Below, piece by piece: positions 1 through 4,817 of a DNA stretch of 5,854 nt. This stretch comes from Acidovorax sp. (GTDB lineage: Bacteria > Pseudomonadota > Gammaproteobacteria > Burkholderiales > Burkholderiaceae_C): positions 1 to 5,854 of the forward strand of contig JASLFM010000056.1 in assembly GCA_030150585.1 (NCBI GenBank), written 5' to 3'. The translations under genes were made by a program, and so were the position numbers. The notes beneath the pieces were generated by a model. That model was not told where the DNA came from. It did no database searches and saw nothing but the letters and a program-made list of their open reading frames with translations. The first letter of the stretch is position 1. Every line of letters starts with the position of its first letter.

Positions 1-38
1 TAAGACCGTCCACTGCGGGTCATTACCGTATCACGGAA

Positions 39-54
39 TAGAACGATCGTGCTA
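39..54. promoter_or_regulatory. 16-base palindrome, candidate repressor operator
   Basis: Bases 39-54 read TAGAACGATCGTGCTA. Seven of eight base pairs across the centre (46/47) are complementary; only A42/G51 fails. The core ACGATCGT is perfect, and A37/T56 would add one more pair. A palindrome of this size with no following T-run is typical of a dimeric repressor site, for example TetR type. TetR-family regulators of fatty-acid degradation genes in Burkholderiales bind comparable palindromes, and ETF-QO serves that pathway, so such control is plausible. The regulator is inferred; none is encoded in the window. The site lies 86 bases before the ETF-QO start and could also serve a gene to the left. 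Confidence 0.5.
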
Positions 55-70
55 ATCTGCTTTCCTCTGG

Positions 71-99
71 TTGCAGTGCGAGAGACCATCGCCCACAAT
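71..99 (+). promoter_or_regulatory. Possible sigma-70 promoter for ETF-QO
   Basis: TTGCAG (71-76) and CACAAT (94-99) are separated by 17 bases, the ideal sigma-70 spacing. The -35 matches the consensus at three of six positions and the -10 at four of six. Transcription would begin near base 105 and give a leader of about 35 bases containing the ribosome binding site. The same CACAAT hexamer occurs before the ABC binding-protein gene. The match is weak and rests on pattern only. An alternative -10, GCTAAT at 51-56, overlaps the palindrome but has no good -35 partner. Confidence 0.3.
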
Positions 100-127
100 A
101 CGAACCCGAAAAAAGCATTCTAACGGT

Positions 128-135
128 AAGAGGAG
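128..135 (+). promoter_or_regulatory. Ribosome binding site of ETF-QO
   Basis: AAGAGGAG ends five bases before the ATG at 141. It is a strong Shine-Dalgarno match and fixes the start there rather than at the internal ATG at 186 (codon 16, just before the FAD-binding strand). Confidence 0.75.
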
Positions 136-140
136 CATCG

Positions 141-1841
141 ATGACCCCCGCAAGTCTCATTGAGCAGTACGGTCCACGCGAGTCGATGGAATACGACGTC
201 GTGATCGTCGGTGGCGGCCCGGCCGGCCTGTCCGCGGCGATCCGCCTGAAACAGCTGGCGGCGGAAAAAGGCGCCGAGATCGGCGTCTGCGTACTGGAAA
301 AGGGCTCGGAGATCGGGGCGCATATCCTCTCGGGCGCGGTGATGGACCCGCGCGCCATCACCGAACTGATTCCGGACTGGAAGGAAAAGGGCGCGCCGCT
401 CACGGTGGACGTGACCGAAGACAAATTCCTGTTCCTGACCGAAACCGGCTCGAAAAGCGTGCCGACCTGGGCGCTGCCGGACAACTTCAAGAACCACGGC
501 AACTACGTGATCTCGCTGGCCAATGTCACGCGCTGGCTGGGCCAGCAGGCCGAGGCGCTGGGCGTCGAGATTTTCCCGGGCTTTCCGGCCGCTGAGATTT
601 TGTATAACGACGACGGCTCGGTCAAAGGCGTGGCGACCGGCAACCTCGGCATCGGCAAGGACGGCGAGCCCACCGAGAACTTCCAGCTCGGCATGGAACT
701 GCTGGGCAAGTACACCGTCTTCGCCGAGGGCGCGCGCGGCCACCTGGGCAAGCAGCTCATCGCCAAGTACCGCCTGGATGAAGGGCGCGACCCGCAGAGC
801 TTCGGCATCGGCGTGAAGGAGCTGTGGGAGATCGACCCCAAGCGCCACCAGCCCGGCTTCGTGATGCACACGGCCGGCTGGCCCATGGAGAACGACACCT
901 ATGGCGGCGCCTTCCTCTACCACCTCGACGGCAACAAGATCGCCATCGGTTTCGTCACCGGCCTGGGCTACCAGAACCCCTACCTCAGCCCGTTCGAGGA
1001 ATTCCAGCGCTGGAAGACCCACCCCAACGTCCGCTGGTACTTCGAGAACGAGAAGGGCGAAGTCACGGCCAAGCGCCTGTCATATGGCGCGCGCGCCATC
1101 AACGCCAGCGGCATCAACGCGCTGCCCAAGACCGTCTTCCCGGGCGGCGCGCTCGTGGGCTGCAATGCCGGCTACCTGAACGTGGGCCGCATCAAGGGCA
1201 GCCACGCTGCCATCAAGACCGGCATGCTGGCCGCCGATGCCGCCTACGACGCCGTCGTGGCCGGGCGCCAGCACGACGAGCTCACGGCCTATCCCAAGGC
1301 CTTTGAGGAAAGCTGGCTCTACACCGAATTGAACAAGGACCGCAACTTCAAGAACTGGTTCAAGTACGGCCTGACCACCGCCACGCTGATGAACGGCTTC
1401 GAGCAGTTCGTGCTGCGCGGCCATATCCCCTGGACCCTGCACCGCGACAAGCCCGACCACGCCTACCTCAAGCCCGCGGCCGAGTGCAAGCCCATCGTCT
1501 ACCCCAAGCCCGATGGCAAGCTGACCTTCGACCGCCTCTCCAGCGTGTTCATCAGCAACACCAACCATGAGGAAAACCAGCCCGCACACCTCACGCTCAA
1601 GGACGCGAGCGTGCCTGTGAATGTGAACCTGGCCAAGTACGCAGGCCCCGAAGCCCGCTACTGCCCTGCGGGCGTGTACGAGTTCGTGCCCGACGAATCC
1701 CAGGGCGGCAATGCCCAGCGCCTGCAGATCAACGCGCAGAACTGCGTGCACTGCAAGACCTGCGACATCAAGGACCCGACGCAGAACATCGTGTGGGTCA
1801 CGCCCGAGGGCGGCGGCGGGCCGAACTATTCCGGCATGTAA
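141..1841 (+). CDS. Electron transfer flavoprotein-ubiquinone oxidoreductase (ETF-QO)
   Basis: This enzyme oxidises reduced electron transfer flavoprotein and passes the electrons to ubiquinone at the inner membrane. It thereby links acyl-CoA dehydrogenases and related flavoenzymes to respiration. The protein has 566 residues, close to the family's usual length. Residues 18-33 hold the beta-alpha-beta FAD site, with the G24-G-G26-P-A-G29 loop. A second FAD-contact segment around residues 335-350 reads GGALVGCNAGYLNVGR. The C-terminal ferredoxin-like domain keeps all four [4Fe-4S] cysteines: C508, then C535, C538 and C541 in a CxxCxxC run. No ordinary transmembrane helix is evident, in line with the monotopic membrane attachment known for the family. 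The ATG at 141 has a strong ribosome binding site. A terminator follows at once, so the gene is probably monocistronic or the last of its unit. The etfAB genes are not in the window. Confidence 0.96.
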   Translation: MTPASLIEQYGPRESMEYDVVIVGGGPAGLSAAIRLKQLAAEKGAEIGVCVLEKGSEIGAHILSGAVMDPRAITELIPDWKEKGAPLTVDVTEDKFLFLTETGSKSVPTWALPDNFKNHGNYVISLANVTRWLGQQAEALGVEIFPGFPAAEILYNDDGSVKGVATGNLGIGKDGEPTENFQLGMELLGKYTVFAEGARGHLGKQLIAKYRLDEGRDPQSFGIGVKELWEIDPKRHQPGFVMHTAGWPMENDTYGGAFLYHLDGNKIAIGFVTGLGYQNPYLSPFEEFQRWKTHPNVRWYFENEKGEVTAKRLSYGARAINASGINALPKTVFPGGALVGCNAGYLNVGRIKGSHAAIKTGMLAADAAYDAVVAGRQHDELTAYPKAFEESWLYTELNKDRNFKNWFKYGLTTATLMNGFEQFVLRGHIPWTLHRDKPDHAYLKPAAECKPIVYPKPDGKLTFDRLSSVFISNTNHEENQPAHLTLKDASVPVNVNLAKYAGPEARYCPAGVYEFVPDESQGGNAQRLQINAQNCVHCKTCDIKDPTQNIVWVTPEGGGGPNYSGM

Positions 1842-1863
1842 CGCATAGCAGGGTACGCAAGCG

Positions 1864-1886
1864 GGGCCTGCGCTGCAGGCCCTTTT
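1864..1886 (+). terminator. Intrinsic terminator after ETF-QO
   Basis: GGGCCTGC (1864-1871) and GCAGGCCC (1875-1882) form a perfect eight-pair GC-rich stem with a three-base loop GCT, followed by four T residues (1883-1886). It lies 22 bases after the ETF-QO stop codon, so it should end that transcript and separate it from the ABC operon. Confidence 0.85.
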
Positions 1887-1942
1887 CATTGGGCGCCTGC
1901 GAAGGGCCCGCACGCGGCGTAAACTTGGGCCCCCGGCGCGGC

Positions 1943-1969
1943 GTCGTTCCTGCGCGGCGCCGGAACGAC
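1943..1969. promoter_or_regulatory. Inverted repeat upstream of the ABC operon, candidate operator
   Basis: GTCGTTCC (1943-1950) and GGAACGAC (1962-1969) are perfect eight-base inverted arms around an 11-base GC-rich centre. Within that centre, GCG (1952-1954) and CGC (1958-1960) can pair too. No T-run follows, so it is not a terminator. The right arm touches the candidate -10 element, a position where a bound repressor would block transcription. It could also be a chance GC-rich hairpin; no regulator is known from the window. Confidence 0.4.
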
Positions 1970-1974
1970 ACAAT
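1947..1974 (+). promoter_or_regulatory. Possible promoter of the ABC transporter operon
   Basis: CACAAT at 1969-1974 matches the sigma-70 -10 consensus at four of six positions and is identical to the candidate -10 before ETF-QO. The best-placed -35 is TTCCTG (1947-1952), 16 bases upstream, and is poor. The start of transcription would fall near base 1981, leaving a leader of about 20 bases. A promoter is expected here because an intrinsic terminator lies just upstream, but its exact position is uncertain. Confidence 0.3.
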
Positions 1975-1984
1975 CCAGGAAAAC

Positions 1985-2001
1985 GAGAAGGACGGTTGGA
2001 G
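1985..2001 (+). promoter_or_regulatory. Ribosome binding site region with two Shine-Dalgarno matches
   Basis: GAGAAGGA (1985-1992) lies nine bases before the ATG at 2002. GGAG (1998-2001) lies six bases before the ATG at 2008. Either start is usable, and they differ by two residues (MQMKK or MKK). A TTG at 1996 is also in frame but only three bases from the first Shine-Dalgarno run, so it is unlikely. Confidence 0.55.
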
Positions 2002-2973
2002 ATGCAAATGAAGAAATTGCCGTGGATGTCTATGGGTGCCCTGGCCTTGGCCGTGGCCGCGGTGGCACCAGCCAGCGCGCAGCAGAAATCCGTGGCAGTG
2101 ACGGCCATCGTGGAACACCCCGCGCTCGACGCGGTGCGCGATGGCGTGAAGGACGCCCTCAAGGCCGCAGGCTACGAAGACGGCAAGAACCTCAAGTGGC
2201 AGTACCAGAGCGCCCAGGGCAACACCGGCACGGCCGCGCAGATCGCGCGCAAGTTCGTGGGCGACAAGCCCGACGCCATCGTGGCCATCGCCACGCCGTC
2301 GGCCCAGGCCGTGATCGCCGCCACCAAGACCGTGCCCGTGGTCTTCTCGGCCGTGACCGACCCGGTCGCCGCCAAGCTGGTGCCGAACTGGGAACCCTCC
2401 AAGAACAACGTGACCGGCGTGTCCGATCTGCTCGCGCTCGACAAGCAGATGGATCTGGTCAAGCAGGTCGTACCCAACGCCAAGCGCGTGGGCATGGTCT
2501 ACAACCCCGGCGAAGCCAACTCGGTCGTCGTGGTCAAGGCCCTGGAAAAGCTCCTGCCCACGATGGGCATGACGCTGGTGGAAGCCGCAGCACCCCGCTC
2601 TGTCGACGTGGGCAGCGCCGCGCGCAGCCTGATCGGCAAGGTGGATGTGATCTACACCAACACCGACAACAACGTGGTCTCGGCCTACGAGTCGCTCGTG
2701 AAGGTCGGCCAGGATGCCAAGATCCCGCTCGTGGCCTCGGACACCGACAGCGTCAAGCGCGGCGCCATCGCGGCCTTCGGCATCAACTACCGTGACCTGG
2801 GCGAGCAGACCGGCCGCATGGTGGCGCGCATCCTCAAGGGTGAGAAGCCCGGCGACATCAAGCCCGAGGTCAGCACCAAGATGGAACTGTTCGTGAACCC
2901 CGGCGCCGCCGAGAAGCAGGGCGTGAAGCTCTCCGACGCGCTGGTCAAGTCGGCCGCGCAAGTCGTCCAGTAA
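2002..2973 (+). CDS. ABC transporter periplasmic substrate-binding protein, TrpX-like
   Basis: This is the periplasmic component that captures the substrate and delivers it to the permease encoded next. It belongs to the ABC substrate-binding family of PF04392/COG2984 (TrpX/YnjB-like naming varies). From the ATG at 2002 it has 323 residues. A signal peptide covers residues 1-26: KK at 4-5, a hydrophobic stretch at about 11-22, and a probable signal peptidase I cut after ASA, before QQ27. There is no lipobox cysteine, so the protein should be free in the periplasm, as expected in a Gram-negative cell. The mature part shows the two-lobe, Rossmann-like pattern of the family, with stretches such as PDAIVAIATPSAQAV, VPVVFSAVTDPVAAKLV and KRVGMVYNPGEANS. 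Characterised relatives bind tryptophan or tyrosine, but the substrate cannot be read from this sequence. The exact start is uncertain (1996, 2002 or 2008). Confidence 0.9.
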   Translation: MQMKKLPWMSMGALALAVAAVAPASAQQKSVAVTAIVEHPALDAVRDGVKDALKAAGYEDGKNLKWQYQSAQGNTGTAAQIARKFVGDKPDAIVAIATPSAQAVIAATKTVPVVFSAVTDPVAAKLVPNWEPSKNNVTGVSDLLALDKQMDLVKQVVPNAKRVGMVYNPGEANSVVVVKALEKLLPTMGMTLVEAAAPRSVDVGSAARSLIGKVDVIYTNTDNNVVSAYESLVKVGQDAKIPLVASDTDSVKRGAIAAFGINYRDLGEQTGRMVARILKGEKPGDIKPEVSTKMELFVNPGAAEKQGVKLSDALVKSAAQVVQ

Positions 2974-2992
2974 AACCTTCTGGCCGCATCCC

Positions 2993-3034
2993 GCAGGAGC
3001 CCTGTTGCGTGACAGAGGCTCCTGCTTCGTTTTT
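2993..3034 (+). terminator. Terminator-like hairpin between binding protein and permease genes
   Basis: GCAGGAGCC (2993-3001) pairs perfectly with GGCTCCTGC (3017-3025). The stem continues with CTGT (3002-3005) against ACAG (3012-3015), with A3016 bulged and a six-base loop. TTCGTTTTT (3026-3034) follows, giving the stem plus U-run of an intrinsic terminator. The permease needs transcription to pass this point, so it probably ends only part of the transcripts. That would give excess binding protein, a common arrangement in ABC importer operons. The structure may also protect the 3' end of the binding-protein mRNA. Confidence 0.75.
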
Positions 3035-3055
3035 GACTCAAAGGCCCGCTGCCCC

Positions 3056-3943
3056 ATGTCCCTCTTCTCCCTGCTCGGTGCCGTCGAAATCGGCCTGATC
3101 TTCAGCCTGGTGGCGCTGGGCGTCTTCATCTCGTTCCGGCTGCTGCGCTTTCCCGACCTCACGGTGGACGGCAGCTTTCCGCTGGGCGGCGCCGTCTGCG
3201 CCATCCTGATCTCCACGGGCACCAACCCCTGGATCGCCACGCTGGCCGCGACGGCCGCGGGCGCCGTGGCCGGCCTCATCACGGGCTGGCTCAACGTCAA
3301 GCTCAAGATCATGGACCTGCTGGCGTCCATCCTCATGATGATCGCGCTGTACTCGGTCAACCTGCGCATCATGGGCGGCCCCAACGTGCCGCTCATCAAC
3401 GACCCCACGCTGTTCACGCTGCTGCAGCCCGAGAGCATGGCCGACTACGTGGCCCGGCCCCTGATCCTGTTCGTGATCGTCGTGGCCGCCAAGCTGCTGC
3501 TCGACTGGTTCTTCGCCACCGAGCGGGGCCTGGCCATCCGCGCTACGGGCTCGAACGCCCGCATGGCGCGCGCCCAGGGCGTGAACACCGGCGCCATGGT
3601 GCTGCTGGGCATGGCCATCTCCAATGCCCTCGTGGGCCTCGCCGGCGCGCTGTTCGCGCAGACCCAGGGCGGCTCTGACATCTCCATGGGCATCGGCACC
3701 ATCGTGATCGGCCTGGCCGCCGTGATCGTGGGCGAGAGCATCCTGCCCTCGCGCAAGCTCGTGCTCGCCACGCTGGCCGTGGTGATCGGCGCCATTGTCT
3801 ACCGCTTCTTCATCGCGCTCGCGCTCAACAGCGACTTCATCGGCCTCAAGGCGCAGGACCTGAACCTCGTCACCGCCGTGCTCGTGGCCGTGGCGCTCGT
3901 GATTCCGCAGCTCAAGCGCAAGCTGGCCGCACGCAAGCCCTGA
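3056..3943 (+). CDS. ABC transporter permease, TrpY-like
   Basis: This is the membrane-spanning subunit of the importer, in the branched-chain amino acid permease-like superfamily (BPD_transp_2; COG4120 type). The 295 residues are strongly hydrophobic, with roughly eight or nine helices, for example near 8-30, 42-55, 60-78, 88-104, 134-152, 178-200, 212-230, 236-255 and 267-284. The periplasm/membrane motif LTVDGSFPLGG (35-45) is typical of the family. The cytoplasmic stretch ERGLAIRATGSNARMARAQG (156-175) is the likely coupling helix that contacts the ATPase. The C-terminus is basic (KRKLAARK). I chose the ATG at 3056 because translation from there begins directly with the first helix. An in-frame TTG at 3005 would add 17 residues but lies inside the hairpin. 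The Shine-Dalgarno is weak (AAAGG at 3040-3044, 11 bases away). The ATPase gene follows after 22 bases. Confidence 0.92.
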   Translation: MSLFSLLGAVEIGLIFSLVALGVFISFRLLRFPDLTVDGSFPLGGAVCAILISTGTNPWIATLAATAAGAVAGLITGWLNVKLKIMDLLASILMMIALYSVNLRIMGGPNVPLINDPTLFTLLQPESMADYVARPLILFVIVVAAKLLLDWFFATERGLAIRATGSNARMARAQGVNTGAMVLLGMAISNALVGLAGALFAQTQGGSDISMGIGTIVIGLAAVIVGESILPSRKLVLATLAVVIGAIVYRFFIALALNSDFIGLKAQDLNLVTAVLVAVALVIPQLKRKLAARKP

Positions 3944-3965
3944 TGCGTACCAGAGAGAACACACC

Positions 3966-4760
3966 ATGCTGAGCGCACAGAACCTCGCCATCACCTTCAA
4001 CCCCGGCACGCCCATCGAGACCCGCGCGCTGCGCGGCCTCTCGCTCGACATTCCAGCGGGCCAGTTCGTCACCGTCATCGGCTCCAACGGCGCCGGAAAG
4101 TCCACCTTCCTGAACGCCGTCTCGGGCGACCTGGGCGTGGACAGCGGCCGCATCCTGATCGACAACGTCGACATGACGCGCCAGCCCGTATGGGCCCGCG
4201 CCGAGCGCGTGGCGCGCGTGTTCCAGGACCCCATGGCGGGCACCTGCGAAGACCTCACCATCGAGGAGAACATGGCCCTGGCCCAGCGCCGGGGCACGTT
4301 CCGCAACCTCTCGCGCGCCGTCAAGGCGAGCATGCGCGAAGGCTTCCGTGAGCGCCTGGCCACGCTGGGCCTGGGCCTGGAGAACCGCCTCACCGACCGC
4401 ATCGGACTGCTGTCGGGCGGGCAGCGCCAGGCCGTGAGCCTGCTGATGGCGGCGCTGCAGCCCTCGCGCATCCTGCTGCTCGACGAGCACACGGCCGCGC
4501 TCGACCCGCGCACGGCCGACTTCGTGCTCCAGCTCACGGCCCGCATCGTGGCCGAGGCCCAGCTCACCACCATGATGGTCACGCACAGCATGCGCCAGGC
4601 GCTCGACGTGGGTGAACGCACCGTGATGCTGCACCAGGGCCAGGTGGTGCTCGACGTCTCGGGCGACGAGCGCAAGCGCATGGACGTGCCCGACCTGCTG
4701 CACATGTTCGAGAAGGTGCGCGGCGAAAAGCTCGCCGACGACGCGCTGCTGCTGGGCTGA
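3966..4760 (+). CDS. ABC transporter ATP-binding protein, TrpZ-like
   Basis: This is the cytoplasmic ATPase that drives the importer formed with the two preceding gene products; it is of the COG1101 type. It has 264 residues with a complete nucleotide-binding domain: Walker A GSNGAGKST (39-47), Q-loop glutamine Q87, signature LSGGQ (149-153), Walker B ILLLDE (169-174) with catalytic E174, D-loop near L179-D180, and switch histidine H207. The residue after the catalytic glutamate is histidine (DEHTAALDP) where most ABC ATPases have proline; to my knowledge this is usual in this subfamily and not a defect. A GAGAGA run at 3952-3957 serves as a weak ribosome binding site. The 22-base spacing from the permease indicates cotranscription, and a strong terminator follows. 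Confidence 0.95.
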   Translation: MLSAQNLAITFNPGTPIETRALRGLSLDIPAGQFVTVIGSNGAGKSTFLNAVSGDLGVDSGRILIDNVDMTRQPVWARAERVARVFQDPMAGTCEDLTIEENMALAQRRGTFRNLSRAVKASMREGFRERLATLGLGLENRLTDRIGLLSGGQRQAVSLLMAALQPSRILLLDEHTAALDPRTADFVLQLTARIVAEAQLTTMMVTHSMRQALDVGERTVMLHQGQVVLDVSGDERKRMDVPDLLHMFEKVRGEKLADDALLLG

Positions 4761-4778
4761 CCCCCTCCCCCTCCCTCC
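4761..4778 (+). other. 18-base all-pyrimidine tract after the ATPase gene
   Basis: Immediately after the TGA stop, 18 bases contain only C and T: CCCCC, T, CCCCC, T, CCC, T, CC. The complementary strand therefore has closely spaced G-runs (2, 3, 5 and 5 long). The tract runs directly into the stem of the following terminator. It may leave the transcript unpaired, resemble a Rho loading site, or allow a G-quadruplex on the template strand. It may also be simple composition in a short GC-rich gap. Confidence 0.4.
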
Positions 4779-4804
4779 GGGCCGCGTTCGCGCGGCCCTT
4801 TTTT
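4779..4804 (+). terminator. Strong intrinsic terminator after the ABC operon
   Basis: GGGCCGCG (4779-4786) and CGCGGCCC (4791-4798) form a perfect eight-pair stem, all G-C, capped by the tetraloop TTCG (4787-4790) and followed by six T residues (4799-4804). It ends the ABC operon. Its T-run finishes only 13 bases before the start codon of the next gene, which leaves no room for a normal promoter between them. Confidence 0.9.
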
Positions 4805-4817
4805 CATCGCACACCCC

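Noticed and set aside
1..38. End of an upstream gene (the window begins with TAA)
   Set aside because: A single stop triplet with no coding sequence before it cannot be assigned to a gene.
120..1022. A 300-codon open frame on the minus strand
   Set aside because: It is the shadow of the ETF-QO FAD-binding domain on the opposite strand and shows no family motif.
1793..2011. A 72-codon plus-strand open frame between ETF-QO and the binding protein
   Set aside because: It overlaps the end of ETF-QO and runs through the terminator and promoter region. The translation is arginine- and glycine-rich without features, and no ribosome site was found.
1080..2162. A 360-codon minus-strand open frame crossing the ETF-QO terminator
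   Set aside because: It covers the iron-sulfur domain of ETF-QO, the terminator and the binding-protein signal peptide. No gene can be supported across these.
3005..3055. A 17-residue N-terminal extension of the permease from a TTG
   Set aside because: The TTG lies in the inter-gene hairpin, the extension would be cysteine-rich and hydrophilic, and the ATG at 3056 begins directly with the first membrane helix.
1798..3438. A 546-codon open frame on the minus strand
   Set aside because: It lies opposite the binding-protein and permease genes and spans two terminators and a promoter region. Its translation is low-complexity (rich in H, G, R, A, V), as expected from the complement of GC-rich codons, and shows no recognisable domain.
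4170..4510. Histidine in place of proline after the Walker B glutamate as a possible defect in the ATPase
   Set aside because: The catalytic glutamate and all other motifs are intact, and DEHTAALDP is, to my knowledge, normal for this ATPase subfamily.
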